A stretch of DNA of 64,000 nucleotides from Magnolia sinica (taxonomy: Eukaryota > Streptophyta > Magnoliopsida > Magnoliales > Magnoliaceae), in NCBI RefSeq assembly GCF_029962835.1, contig NC_080575.1, positions 46,765,437-46,829,436 on the forward strand. Direction: 5' to 3'. The first letter of the stretch is position 1. Every line of letters starts with the position of its first letter. The translations under genes were made by a program, and so were the position numbers. Positions 1-11,970 of the stretch are shown one piece after another. The notes beneath the pieces were generated by a model. That model had not been told where the DNA came from. It ran no database searches and saw nothing but the letters and a program-made list of their open reading frames with translations.

Positions 1-1105
1 GACATTATCGAGCTATTCAAGCTTCATGAGCATTGCTTCAATGAATTCCTGAGGAGTTAGCTAGTTCTAATAACCCACTCTAAGTGAAGAAATATTAACT
101 TCCATGGGCAACACAACATCATGCCCATAAGCCATGGAAACAGAGTAATTCTGGTGTTGGTACTCTAAGACGTTCGATAGGCCCACAACACTTCTGACAA
201 CGTCATTTACCACAAACTAGGGTGATCATCTGCCATCCATTTGATGATATTTTTTAGAATTTTGTTGGTCGACTCGGCCTGTCCGTTGGCCCGAGTATAA
301 TACGGCGTGGCATAGACGAACTTGAACTTGTAAGCACTAGCGAAAGACTAGATCTGGGCTCCTAAGAAGGCTTCTCCTCTATCCACTGTGATGATCTCAG
401 GGATGCCGAATTGGCATATGATATGCTCTTTGATAAAGTCCATTACTTCCACCTGACCAACTCCATCCAACAGTCGTGCCTCAACCTATTTCGTAAAGTA
501 GTTGGTCGCAACAATGATAAAGATGTGTTGCTTTGAAGATGGTGGGTAAATTAGACTAATAATTTCTATGGCCCACCCACAAAACAACCATGGTTTTATA
601 TAGGGTGTAGTTCTGTCACAAGTATGTGTTGCAGTGGCCCATGCTTATGGCAAGCTTGACACCATTTCGTGTATTTCATACAATCCTTCCAATGGTCGAC
701 CAATAATAGCCGTGTCTTCGGATCAACCATCGCATCTTTTCTCTTGCCTGATGAGGCCCACAAATGCCCTCATTTACTTCTCCTATGGCAATCATAGCCT
801 CGTCTTTTCCTAAACACTTAAGCAGAAGGTCGTTGGCTCCCTTTTATACTAGTCTTCATCTAAAATCAGATAATGCGGCGCAATTCTCCTGATTGTTCAG
901 TCGGTCCTGGAGCTCGGTCTCATCAAATATTGGATAATTGAATTTCTCCAATAATCATTTGAGGTCTCCAATGAGGCTATCTCGAATGTCATAGTCCATT
1001 GTTGCACGACTAGAAGGGGACGCTTCTAGACAATGAGGAACCTCTTAGATTGCCATTCTGACAATCTCAGGCCCATTGCAATATGCGCCATGTCATTAGC
1101 ATCGA
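1..1105 (-). pseudogene. Ty3/gypsy pol fragment (RNase H end to integrase)
   Basis: Read on the minus strand, this stretch encodes the tail of RNase H followed by an integrase, cut by the window edge. Recognisable pieces are NEGICGPHQA (around 720-780) and CMKYTKWCQACHKHG (around 630-690), which belong to the integrase zinc-binding domain, then VATNYFTK (around 490-515), FGIPEIITVDRG (around 370-415) and YYTRANGQAESTN (around 260-305), which belong to the catalytic core. Stops occur inside the reading frame, for example a TAG where integrases have Trp after YFTK, so the copy is dead. The integrase type is that of non-chromodomain Ty3/gypsy elements. No LTR belonging to it is visible. Family assignment is firm; clade is inference. 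Confidence 0.85.
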
Positions 1106-1112
1106 CACTTAA

Positions 1113-2436
1113 TGTAATACCCCGAAAATTAATATGCTTGCGTAGGTACACGAGTGCATATCCTAGCACACACCCCAATTTGAGTCCATGATTTTAGGGG
1201 TATGACACTTGAACTTGCACATAGTTGGACCACGCACACCTTGTATCAACCCTAAGACCCAATATACCTCCACATACTTAATTAACCACTTAACCAACCA
1301 TTGTAGATGCTACGCCGTCGCTAGACTTAGACATTCTACCATTCATCTTGATTCTAAACAGCCCAATCATGGCAACCCTACTTTCAAATAATCACATCCA
1401 CTTTATTACGTAACCCCCTATAAATCTGAACTATTGAGGATACTTATGGTGGGCCTAATAGGCTATCCAATTATTTGATCTTCACTTGAACCCTTCCATC
1501 ACTATAACTAGTCAAGGATCCAATCAAAATCACCCATTTTCTAAATTTAAACCACCAAATTGTTATTACGTACATCTAAACCGATTTGATTAACCATACT
1601 AATGCTTTTCATTCCAATAGGTATGACCTTATGAGGGTGTGTGAGTGTGTGGGGTTGTGGGTGGGTAAAAAAAAAGTTATGACCTTATGATCGGTATACA
1701 TAATATAGGATTGTCCCAATAGATCTTAGGAAGATTTCTATGGAAAAAATTTCTACTTACAGTGTGGTCCACTCCTGGTTTGGATCTAGCTCGTTTTTAA
1801 CACATACCCTATTGTTGATGCTGAAATCCGGTTAGCCCTTAAGAGACCTTTGGGTACTTGCAACATAGAGATGACAAAGGAGACCCTAACTATGGTAGGG
1901 GGACCCTTCGATGGCTAAGTTAGCACTATTGGGGAATTTAGGTCTAGTCGATTTAAGGGTAAGTGGTCTGTACCTTTCTTTGTAAGTGGGGCCTCTATTT
2001 ATAGGTCTAGAGTTAGTTATGTGGATAGAAATGTTCCTTGAATAATAGACGTGCGTTGCTTCCATTTCTCAACCGTTTCCTGAGATCCTCGGGAATGATT
2101 TCAATGATAAGGTCGGGTCGTCGTGACTTGGAAACATAAGGGACTGCTGTCCGAGGTCGATGATCTGAACTAACCTCAGGATTTAAAGCCCGGGGTCGAC
2201 TTGAGGACGATCATCCCAAGCTAAATGTTTAATAGGCTGTGTTTGGGTCTTCTTCCAATATGTAGAACGATTTGATTTGTACCCTAACAACAAGTCCTCG
2301 GTAATTTATCAAGTTCTCAAGTCGTCGATCTCCATGCAGAAGTTGTGCTTGAGCATTAGAGTTAGGCCGCTTTCCTTGGGTCCTTCTATATTCTATAACA
2401 CTGGTTGTCTTTGGTTAGTTCATTTTCACCTATAAC
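1113..2436 (+). repeat. Possible LTR upstream of the PF04195-type gene
   Basis: The segment starts TGTAATACCCCG, a common plant gypsy LTR start, and ends ATAACA just before GTAGCCCCC. A TATA-like TATTTATAGG lies near 1996-2006. It interrupts the minus-strand gypsy pol to its left and precedes the plus-strand PF04195-type coding region. No second copy lies in the window and no target duplication or primer-binding site was recognised, so the boundaries are tentative. Confidence 0.3.
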
Positions 2437-3111
2437 AGTAGCCCCCTACTTCCGAGCTTACTATGTAAGCTCGAGAAGTAAGTCGATGCAGAGTGGACTG
2501 ACTCATGGTATTTTGTCATTATTGCAGAGAAGGGCGGTAGGCGCTGAGATCGAGGGGGATCTGCAATGATAATGATGGTGCGCTCAAGGTGGCATGTGTT
2601 GGCAAGGCTTCTTTTCAGTTTTTGGTCTATAGGGCATGGACACATGGCGTAACTTTAGAAATCGGGTCGTCCATCCAATGGGAAGTCGCCTGTGGCAGGA
2701 TTTGTGCGAGGTGGCGTCTCTTCGGCTGCGGCATCAAATGCATGCAATTAATGCCTACAGCCGAGGTTCCTTATAAAAAGGGGGTAACCCTAGCAGTCCT
2801 AGCCATTTGCCTCTTCTGCCTTTCTTAGACTTCCCGGACTTGGCGATTTCCGATAAGTAGGAAGTCTTCTTCTCCGGCGAACTCTGTTCTTTTAGATTTT
2901 CTCTATTTTTCTTCTTTGTTTCAATTTTCTAGCCACAAATATCTAATACTTTAGATGAATGGGCTGAACCTTCAGCTTTCAAGGGCGATTCAGGGTCAGA
3001 AAGTGGGGATTCACGGCTAGGGGCCCCTGTGATCCACCGTCTTCAATTTTGCTACAACATGATAGCAAGACTATATCTGCCCTGACAGAGAGGGCGATAG
3101 GCTGATCCTCT
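2437..3111 (+). other. Leader region without a recognisable gene
   Basis: There is no convincing coding frame. The stretch lies between the possible LTR and the first recognisable residues of the PF04195-type protein. It reads as decayed leader or N-terminal coding sequence of the same element. The open frames here lack family similarity. Confidence 0.35.
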
Positions 3112-5223
3112 GTGGAGTGGCCTGTAGATGTCGAGGTAGGGTCCGCCTTGGTAGAGAGAACAATAGCTCGATCTTATGTAGAGCAGCCCGCAAATGTAGG
3201 TCCATTCAGGTCGAGGCTTAAGGAATTTGACCTGGTTCAAATCGGGTCGGAGTATCACATTCCTAACTTTGTAGTACTACGAGCTCTTGGACTTAGTGAG
3301 ATTCCGAGAGATCCTCGCAAGGGCGAAGTAGCCGAATATCTGGTTGCCTTGCAATATGGCCTCAGACTCCCTATTCACCGCATCGTCAGGGAGGTCACAT
3401 CTCGTCTGAGGCTAGCTCCTTGCCAGATAATTTTGAATGCTTGGAGGACTCTGTTGGGGGTCTACATTTTATAGTTTTAGCTCGAGAATATCAAGCTGAC
3501 CGCTGACGAATTCCTCCACCTCTACCAGACGAAGGCCAACCCTAAACACACGAGTTGGTATTATTTTTCGACCTAGCCGAACAAGGGTCAGGCGCTTATT
3601 ACAAATAACCCGTCCTCTAACAAAAATTGGAAGGACAAATGGTTTTGGGGCATCTGGAGATTGAAAAGCATTGACAGCTGATGTGGCCAAGCTAGGACCT
3701 TGGGTCCCCACCCGATTTGCCAACCCAGGTCGGATATATCCGAACTGTAGACCTCATAATTTAGTATTGGTTTTGCTCTCTTACTTGCTAATGGTAGAAG
3801 TATTCTTTTTGTAGTTCTACCCAAGAAGCTTGCTTTGATATTCGAGTCGGAGCGCCATCGAATCGACCGTACAAGGATGGTGGAAGCTTTTGAAAGGTCT
3901 TAGAAGCAGTTGATGACTCCAAAGCTTCTTCACCAGTTCGGCCATGCTCTATCCATCTCGGGAGGTAGTTAGCAAATTAAGTGATTTCTGTTGAGCTCAT
4001 GTAGCTTCTCTGTTTTTTTTAATCGGCATTTGTCACTGTGCAGGAATGACTGACCTCCCTTCTGAAGCCGATATGACTCAAAAAAAATGAACCGTGAAGA
4101 GGAGGGTGGTCATGCCTCTTACCAAGTGTGTGAGCTCTTCCACAGATGTGAAAGGACAGTTGAAATCGGGTGATGGTCAGCTCGTGGTAGAGTAGTCGAA
4201 CTCAGCTACTACTTGGGGGGGACCCTCACAAATCCTCCGGTGGCTCTGGAGGTGGTGGATGGAACCCTCTTCGGCTCGAGGGGTCGATCTTACCACCGAG
4301 TCCCAGCCCCCCGTGGCCTAAGCTCAGGAGGGCAGCTCATCTGGTCAGCAGGTGGGTGAAGCCCAAGAGTTGGCTCCAATTTCGTAAGGGTACTACATGC
4401 GAGGCCTTTCCACTTGGACGGCTCGGCATGTTCCTGAGGCTGACCTCATGGCCTTAATCAGGAATCATCTGGTCACCTTCCTAGGCGAGGTGGCCGCAAC
4501 TTTTTATAAGGTAGAGCTTTGTCCTTGTATTATGCTTGTTCTTTTAGTCTGTTGTCATCTAATGCATGTCTTCATATTTTTTTCTCAGTTCACCCCTGTC
4601 ATTTTATCCGCCCGATGAGCAATGATACCTGTGGGGGAGGAATGTGAGGAGGCAGAGGCGCAACTCCAAACCAAGATTGTCGAAGCCGATGGACTTCGAC
4701 TTGCCTTGGAGAAGTCTGGGGAGGAGTAGGTAGCTCTAAAGATCCAGTTGGAGGAAGCCTAGAAGGAGGAGGCCCAGGTGAGGGCTGACCTTAAAGGGGT
4801 GCGATCATACCTCAATGAGGCAGAGGCTAAGGTTGCAAAGATGGAGGCCGAACTAGTCGAGTTGAAGATTAGCTCGACGACGAAGTTGGCTGATGCCAAG
4901 GCATCTATCCTGACGGCTGAGCAACGGCTGTGGAGGAGTTCAAAGCTTCGAAGGAGCGAGTGGATGAAATCGAGGTGTACTATAGTTGCGACTATGAAAA
5001 ATGCTTCGAAGATGTTAAGAGGAAATACCCTGAGCTTGACCTGGGCAGCTTGGAAGATAATGCTGCCAAGGACTTAACCCCGAAAGAATCCGAGCATCCC
5101 CCCAGGGAAGTTAGCCTCGCTAACCCCCTTTACACCCGTATTCCTCACAATGTAATAAAATTTCTTTATCAATGGAAGGAGATTTTTCCCATGCATATTT
5201 CGTTATGTTGTGCTTTTTATTAG
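3112..5223 (+). pseudogene. Decayed putative gypsy-type transposon protein (PF04195-like)
   Basis: The first open part (3112-3474) contains the hallmark order of PF04195 proteins: an N-terminal PEFRSR/LKEF-like segment, YLVALQYGLRLPIHRIVREV, then LRLAPCQIILNAWRTLLGV. After a stop, a shifted frame continues with FLHLYQTKANPKHTSWYYF and NNPSSNKNWKDKWFWGIW. Further on, 4640-4930 encodes a Glu/Ala-rich coiled coil (AEAKVAKMEAELVELKIS), and 4930-5090 gives VEEFKASKERVDEI and YPELDLGSL, matching the usual C-terminal end. The family is found as gag-like proteins of plant retroelements; its biochemical role is not settled. Several stops and frameshifts make this copy inactive. Confidence 0.75.
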
Positions 5224-5599
5224 GTTGGATCATATGATAATGAGTAGGTCATTTGTAATTGTACAAGTAGGTCAGTCACGCCATCCCAATGGTCGATAGT
5301 TAAGGAGAACTATTTCGGGGGAGTTCAGTTCTTGTAGAATCTGTAATAAAAAATTATTTGTGCCGACCAGTTAATAGTGCGCCGAGTAATTTAATAAGAG
5401 GACTATCCTCCCTTACACTAAGGGAAATCCTCATAGTCAACCATATAACTTGGGTAGTTAAAAATATTAAAAAGAAATTCAATTTTCTAACCCTAGGAAG
5501 TTCTTTTTATTGTAGATTTTATTGAGTAAATAGATAGGTGTTCTACCAAGTAGATGAACTACTTTCACAGGTAGTAGATCTTTAAGTGCTCAACGTTCC
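5224..5599. other. Intergenic, no gene seen
   Basis: AT-rich sequence between the plus-strand PF04195-type remnant and the opposite-strand gypsy remnant. No open frame, RNA gene or repeat unit was recognised. Confidence 0.4.
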
Positions 5600-6290
5600 A
5601 CAGATGTGACAGAGGTTATCTATTCATATCCTCACATCAATATGTCACATGCCGTGTTGTGCCTGTTATCCTGTAGGGCCCTTCCTAATTCGGCCCCAAG
5701 GTTCCCAAACCGGGCTCCTTGGTGTTCTGGAAGGTTTCACGAAGGACCAAGTCTCCTAGTCAAAATCTTCTCATTTTGGCTCGGGAGTTATAGTATCGGG
5801 TGACCTATTGTTGGTGGGTTGTGATCTTCAATTGGGCTCGCTCTCTTTCCTCTTATGTTATTTTCTTGACATTTTGGTCTTTGTTGTACAAGTTAATCTG
5901 AGTGGTAAGGAGTCCTATTTCCACCTTCCTGACGACTTCTGCTCCGAACGCAAGGAAAAAGGGGGTCTCCCCAGTTGATGTCCGAGCTGTAGTTTGGTAA
6001 GCCCAGAGGACCTACGGGAGCTCCTCAACCCAGGCCCTTTTGGATTTCTCGAGCTTAGTCATGAGGTGCTTCTTGATGATCTTGTTGACCGCTTCAACTT
6101 GGCCATTAGCTTAAGGGTGCCGAGGTGATAAATAGGCATTCCGAATTCCAAGCCTTTCATACATGTATCGGAATCGCTCATTATTAAACTGCTTGCCGTT
6201 GTCCGAGACGATAGTGTGTGGGATCCTATACCTGCAGATGATCGATTTGGGCTATAATCCATCGCTCGAGAACGATCGATCAATGGCACC
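5600..6290 (-). pseudogene. Ty3/gypsy integrase C-terminal fragment
   Basis: Translating the minus strand gives ERFRYMYERLGIRNAYLSP (about 6115-6180), then GQVEAVNKIIKKHLMTKLEK and VLWAYQTTARTSTGETPFFL (about 5950-6110). A shifted frame gives NWEGPYRI near 5660-5690, the conserved segment close to the end of plant gypsy polyproteins. These are the end of the catalytic core and the C-terminal domain. The stop replacing Pro/His before NGQVEAV and the frame changes show decay. It lies in opposite orientation to the PF04195-type remnant, so the two do not form one intact element. Confidence 0.8.
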
Positions 6291-6359
6291 CATGCGTCTA
6301 CTATTTTTGGACAGTTTGGTTTAACAACAACTCATGACCTTTATTGTCTTTCTAAGCAT

Positions 6360-6960
6360 GTTCAATGATGATCAAAATAAGGTTTACTTCTTCTTTTTTT
6401 TCAACTTTCCAAACTGTATATATAGAAAAGGGGCTATACATCATTCAAGATGCCTTCGGGCCTCCTCCCGGAAAAAAAAAATGATGTGGAGGAGGCCTAT
6501 CGCAAACCCATGAAACCCAAAAACATTAAAAGAATCTATCTACCGGACTTCATCTTGGGCATTGCCTTAAGGTACCCAATCCAACCCTATCTAGGACGAC
6601 GTTGCCTCTGCTCTGAGTGGGGAGGTTGGAAGTCTGTCGGAAGAGAACCGATGTCTGGCTTTCGCTCCCCAACCGTGTAAGCCCATCCACCGGGGCATTC
6701 GCTTCTCTTAGCATGTGGGAAAATTTGACTTAACCTTCACTAGATAGTTTCTGGATCTTGGACACCCAGTTTTTCCATCGCCAATTGATATTGGACAGAC
6801 CTATAAGAATGTCCATTGCAATCTTGGAGTCGGATTCCACTTCTATGAAAGCATGACCCAAAATCTTACACAGGGAAAGACCACCCTAGATTGCTCTCAG
6901 TTCAGCCACGTTGTTTGATCCCTCCCCATAGCCGAGGGAGAAAGCAAATATGAAGGAGCT
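6360..6960 (-). pseudogene. LINE 3' end with RNase H-like domain remnant
   Basis: The minus strand from about 6960 to 6660 encodes NNVAELRAI, ILGHAFIEVESDSKIAMDIL and HMLREANAPVDGL, the signature of the RNase H-like domain (RVT_3) at the C terminus of plant L1-type LINEs. The acidic residues of AEL and ESDS are present. A T-rich run near 6390-6410 could be the complement of a poly(A) tail, which fits a minus-strand 3' end. In-frame stops and missing upstream reverse transcriptase make it a 5'-truncated dead copy. Confidence 0.65.
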
Positions 6961-7849
6961 TCTTAAGGTTTACCTATTAAGCCATGATCATGTAGAGGTT
7001 TATGATTGTTTTGGGTCAAGGTTAGGGTCACCAAGGCTCCTCATTTGCCTGTTATTTGCTCATTGATGCTCCACATCCTCTTGTATCTTCGGTCTTCAAC
7101 TTCCAAGGGCTCAACCGACTACATGATTCATGGACTCACGTGATTGAAAAATAAGGTGTACAAATCAGCGCACTAACACAATCAAATACGCAAATGAATG
7201 GTCGGATTGAGTATTACAAGATGAAGGTATTCTTGATAGGATGTGCATGGTTAATCTCAATTTCGATGGTTGCTCTCCTAATTCAATTGTCAGTGATGAA
7301 TTTCTACATTGAGTGATGTGAGCCTAACAAAAGATGGATGTAATAGTCCATGTCATAAATTTTTGGATAAATGGTTAAATGCATTCATTCATAGTCCATA
7401 TTGGATGGAATTTGGTTTTTAAACAGTGACATTATACGATCCAATGATAGGATTGCTTCAAAGTTTGATTATCAACAATACTTGAGTTTTCTATTCTAAT
7501 CTAAGTTAGATTTTGCAGTTGATTTGAAATCATATGGTTTATTTGTATGTTTAAGTGATGACCAAGTGTGGATCATAAATTTTGGGTGTCATGGCTTGAT
7601 GAAAGGTGGATTAGATGATCTAGGACCTAATATTGATAATGGACAGCTTGATTTGTCTATTACAAGGTTCTATCAAATTTTATTGGAATCAAGATTCTAG
7701 GATTTGGATTTTAGGTACACATTTTAAATGTTTTCCAGTCTAATTGGAGTGTGTAGACGTGTTCGTATAATCCATCAAAAGTTTTCTACAGTAACATTCA
7801 AGGACTTTTAATAACTGTGTACTAAAAAGATCGGGGTGTTACACTTTGC
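6961..7849. other. Intergenic, no gene seen
   Basis: AT-rich, full of stops on both strands. No domain, RNA gene or tandem repeat recognised. The sequence changes sharply in composition at about 7850. Confidence 0.4.
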
Positions 7850-8900
7850 TAGGCCCACGTGTGAGAGTGAGTTACTCTTTTGCAAGCTACTAATGTGGAG
7901 GAGAGGCTTTTCTAGCCCCATACGCGTGATGATAGAGGCTCCTTGTGCAAGCTGCACATGCATGAGAGATGTGAGGGCTCTACACCTGCTGCACGTGTTT
8001 GAGGAGAGGAAGATGCTGATTGCAAGTGAGAGAGGCTCCTTCATGAGCTGGCTGGTGAGGAACGTTCACTTCTTACACGATGCTGCTGTTGGTGTTGGTG
8101 ATGATGGCTGTTGCTGGTCATGAGAGACGCACCAGCTGCTGCACATGTGAGAAGGGCGTCCTTCCATTCCTGGCTGGAAACGTGTGAAGAATGGAGGACA
8201 TTGAGCTGGTTGGACAGTCCTTTTGCACGAGTGAAGAACAGAGCCGTTGCTGCACTTGCTGTCTCGTGTGGAAGGTGGAGTTGGAACTCCCTTGCTTCTG
8301 GATGCACTTGTGGAGGTGTCAACCCTTCATTGCTGCAGCTGCTGCCCGTTGGATGGATGGATGGTGGAGATGATCTCCAGCTGCTTGCAGAGGTGCATGA
8401 GAGCTGATGCTTCCTCTCTTGCTGCTGTATGAGTGGAGCTTGATGATGTCTGCCCCTTCGATTTGTTATACACGTGTGGAGAAGGAGATTGCAGCTGGAC
8501 GTGAGAAGGATGGATGGTGGTTGATCTCTGATCGTGTGATGGAGAGATGCCTGGCATGTGGGATGGAAGCATCCTCCATTTGCTGCTGGATGCAAGAACG
8601 TGGAGGGATGACCACCTGCTGGTCACACATGAGGAAAGACTCATCTCTTGTCTGCACGTGTGGAGGAGGAAGGAGGCTTCCTTTGACGAGCACGAGCACC
8701 TGTGAGATGCGAGAGCTGTCTACGTGAGATGGAGATTTGGAGATGGACACCTTGCCGGACATGAGACAGTGATGTCCTGTCTTAGCTACTGCTCACGTGT
8801 GATGAAGAGACGGCTGATGTGCCGGCTGATCACGCGCGTGGAAGTGGACAGGCTTCCACTCTTGCTAGCCGTGAGATGGTGGAGGCCTCCATTGTTGAAG
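7850..8900. repeat. Degenerate array with CACGTG/CACGTGTG-like motifs
   Basis: About 25 variants of CACGTGTGAGAGG occur at irregular 25-90 base spacing, for example near 7857, 7993, 8140, 8179, 8265, 8472, 8533, 8658, 8722, 8795 and 8838. Between them lie repeated GCTGC and GGAGG blocks. Because the unit is poor in TAA and TAG, several frames on both strands stay open by chance; none resembles a known protein. I read the region as a decayed minisatellite. The G-box core (CACGTG) recurs, but no regulatory use is shown. Confidence 0.5.
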
Positions 8901-9953
8901 TACATGTGAGATTTATGGTAAAGACTCCCATAAACGCATGTCATGTGTTGGATGACGTCCATCCTTTTACTTTAGATGTGGCTGGTCCAACATGTGGATG
9001 TCCCCACAAGCTTCCATGTGTGTGTCATGTGGACATTGAACGCTTGATCATGACCATCCGAACATGCATAGCCTGGATCTCCAAAATGCGTGGCCTTTTG
9101 ATGAGGTCTTCTAGGCTTCAAATCTTCATCTTTCCACTCTAGAAAATGGTCCAACCTTTGATCTTTACAGCTCGATTTTCTTCAACATGGTTAACATGCT
9201 CAATCTTAATTTCTTTTGAGCTTTTAATAATTGTAGATGGCTTGGATTATTTTCAGCCTCTGAATCTCTTTCACTATGAAAATTCATCTAATAAAGATTA
9301 ATTAATAAAAAGAATGATGATAGTGCTCTTAATAATTAGAGATAATTATATAAAATTAAACATTTATCATTCAGCAAGGATTTTGCTCACGGAACACAAT
9401 TTTTCTTTACAATTTCTATATTTTATCGTATCCTAACCTAACATAGATTTTAGTCCCCTATACTTCTATCCGGCCATGTTGTAGAACGTCTAAGGTTTAG
9501 ATTAGATCACTTTAATCCAGCATCACCAATGCAATACCATAAAAGTATAATAAATATCCACAACCTTCTTTTCCTTTTCCTTGATCCTAATTAATTGAGT
9601 CCCTACTTGGAAGATAAAACACCTCTAGTCATATCTTGTTGACCATTCGCATAGATTGTCTGTCCATATGGATAGTTCAAGTAATTATCTCTTGTTATTT
9701 CATTATCTAGTTCATTTTATACTCTATCGATTGTAATGAGCATTAATTTATAAATTGATAAAAATTCGTATTGCTTTTAGTCACTTTTATTTTAGTTCAT
9801 CTTTGTCCCTTTAATAAATACATTGGCTGCAATTACTGGTGAAAGAACAAATCCTTAAGACATAGGGCAAAAAAAATTCATCGAGAATAACTAACTCATA
9901 CCCTTTCGTAAATCGCCTAATCGCTGTTACAACCGGTGTCTGACGATGACAAC
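8901..9953. other. Intergenic, no gene seen
   Basis: AT-rich flank to the left of the CACTA element. No coding similarity or repeat family recognised. Confidence 0.4.
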
Positions 9954-9956
9954 TAA

Positions 9957-9987
9957 CACTACAGGAAATTGTTCTTTTACCGACGAC
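9957..9987 (+). repeat. CACTA left terminal inverted repeat
   Basis: Starts CACTACAGGAAATTG and continues with CTTTTACCGACGA after two bases. Pairs with the right end at 25523-25553. Flanked on the left by TAA. Confidence 0.9.
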
Positions 9988-10510
9988 ATAATTCCTCGTT
10001 ATTTTATCTTTTTTCGTCGGTAATGATTGTCTTCACTAAGATCGTCGCAATAAGACTGTGGCTAAAGGCTTTTCCCGACGAATTATGATTTCTTCAGCAA
10101 TGATAAAACAAATACCGACGACTAAAATCGTCGGTCAAACATGTTACTTTAGAAAGGAAAAAACAATATATTTCGTTAGTAAACACAGCTTATACCAACA
10201 AATATCTTCGTCGGTAAAACTGTGGATAGATGACATTAGCGACGAGTACGTTCATCGGTAAAACAATAATACCATAAGCCCGGATAAACGACATTACCGA
10301 CAAATACATTCGTCGGTAAAATAATAATACCGAAGAGTATGTTCGTCGACGTAAGCCCGCTATTACTGACGAAATAATTCGTCAGTATATCTCATATATA
10401 GATCATTGGTATAATTTTTTGTATTAATTTGTACCTACGAAATATTTCCTCAGTATAAGTTTTCAACAAACTATTACCAACGAAATATTTTGTCGATAAT
10501 AGTCTGTTTC
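9977..10510. repeat. CACTA left subterminal repeat array
   Basis: About a dozen direct and inverted copies of TACCGACGAA / TTCGTCGGTAAA and close variants, often as inverted pairs about 20 bases apart (for example around 10110-10130 and 10298-10318). In characterised En/Spm elements such subterminal motifs bind the small transposase-associated protein; here that is inference from position and pattern. Confidence 0.8.
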
Positions 10511-10569
10511 TTCCTGGTTTCATTTATTTTCAAAATTTAGAAAAAAAATTCCTAATATACGCCTGTAAA

Positions 10570-10837
10570 TACACCTGTTACAATACATTTTCATCATATT
10601 CACATCCACATCCATCCAAACACAAACTACATCCATCTAAACACATACCACATTCATCCATACACAAACAATCCTATCCACATACAAACACAAACTACAT
10701 CCATCTAAACACAACCCACATTCATCTGCGCACAAATATATATAAGTTTAACATTCGTATATAAAGTAAAATAAATCATAAATAAAATAAAAAAATCCTA
10801 TCCACATCCAAATACAACTCACATTCATCCACGCACA

Positions 10838-10895
<58 letters not shown>

Positions 10896-10945
10896 TTTAA
10901 CATTCGTATATAAAATAAATCATAAAAAAAATTTTAAAAAAATCT
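10570..10945. repeat. Degenerate local repeats and an (AT)n microsatellite
   Basis: Repeats of ACATCCATCTAAACACA-like units occur from about 10600 to 10830. A pure AT dinucleotide run covers about 10840-10893. A segment around TAAGTTTAACATTCGTATAT occurs on both sides of it (about 10742 and 10891), showing a local duplication. Confidence 0.7.
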
Positions 10946-11735
10946 CGAAGATGAAGGCGAAGGTGGTGGGGCATCGGTGGCAAAACGTACAACAAGAGCC
11001 TGAAACATCTCCAGCATCTGTCGCTCATGCTCCACCCGTATCTCCTTGATCCTCCTCTTATGCTCCTCCAGTTGCCTCTCCTCCTCTCTCCACCTCTACT
11101 CCTCCCTGCGCCTCTGCTCCTCCTCCCTCTGCCTCTCCAGCTACTCTTTGATCTCATTGATGACGACCCGTAGCTGTTAAACCTCTCTCTGCAATTTCAG
11201 CCCAGCGTAAGGTGCTCTCCCCAGGGACGGATCGACTAGAGACAGATCTGGCGGGTGTCATGAGCTTGGCACCATGGCCAAGCCCACGAACATATCCAGA
11301 ACGGGTGTCAAGCATCTCGCTTAGAATATCTGGCTCACTCCGCTAACTGTCATCGGGGGTGGGCTGATTGCGTATGGTGTCCATCGCCGCCTGTAATGAA
11401 AACATATGAATTTTCATAACGAATGATATCATTATAATTTAATGCAATTAAATTTTACAATGTAAGGATTTTACCAAATTCTCGCTGGCTTTAAGATGAA
11501 CCCAAGATCCCGTTCGCCTGCCGACAGTGAGTCCCTCTGTAGAGGTCTACTGGTCCAAGCTCCTGGCCAATGACGTTGCCTCTACCTGCTCGGCCCTCCT
11601 CGTAGTCTTATCCAAATCAACATGGCTACAATGGGTCGATGCAGGCACCTCCCCGTGCCCGATACCACGAACGTAGCCAGATCTAGAGCCAAGGGTCCTA
11701 AAACATGCTTCGTCTGCTGTCAATGATGTAGGTCA
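10925..11735 (-). pseudogene. CACTA-associated PF03004-like protein remnant
   Basis: Minus-strand translation from about 11735 gives CFRTLGSRSGYVRGIGHG, then, after a break, PDILSEMLDTRSGYVRGLGH (about 11270-11345). A highly charged coiled coil follows (ERQREEEQRRREE, then EEHKRRIKEIRVEHERQ) and the segment ends with LEMFQALVVRF (about 10970-11010). This order, a conserved GYVRG-Gly-rich motif followed by a coiled coil, is that of plant Transposase_24 (PF03004) proteins carried by CACTA elements. Stops interrupt it and the N-terminal domain is missing. The GYVRG motif appears twice, suggesting a duplicated exon or two joined copies. It fits the CACTA element that encloses it. Confidence 0.65.
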
Positions 11736-11739
11736 AGCC

Positions 11740-11970
11740 TTTTCTTACTACCTCCATCCACCTCGTCCTTTTGGGCCTTTTCCTTGCCCCTATAGAGCGT
11801 TCAGCTCATACCAACTCACTCCTAACCAACTTGGTTCTTGGTCTCAAGATTTTTACATTCCCATCCTGTAATTAGACTCGATGTTTGTTAGCCCTTCTGT
11901 TGTATAATTCCTTTGTCTTTTTGGCAATTGTTTATAATATACTTTGCCATCTTTCTAAAAAAAATCAACT
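11740..11970 (+). mobile_element. Possible LINE 3' end
   Basis: Ends with a TTTATAATATACTTTGCC-like tail followed by an A-rich run near 11957-11965, as plant LINE 3' ends often do. No reverse transcriptase is attached, so this is a weak call. Confidence 0.3.

Noticed and set aside
7808..9154. Several overlapping open frames of 60-184 codons on both strands
   Set aside because: They arise because the local repeat is poor in stop codons. No frame has a domain, and the same Ser/His/Cys-rich low-complexity words recur in all of them.
10834..10900. Long (AT)n run considered as an origin or matrix attachment site
   Set aside because: A plain dinucleotide microsatellite; nothing else supports a function.
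10897..11157. Arg/Ser/Gly-rich minus-strand open frame
   Set aside because: It is an alternative frame of the coiled coil in the PF03004-like remnant, not a separate RNA-binding protein.
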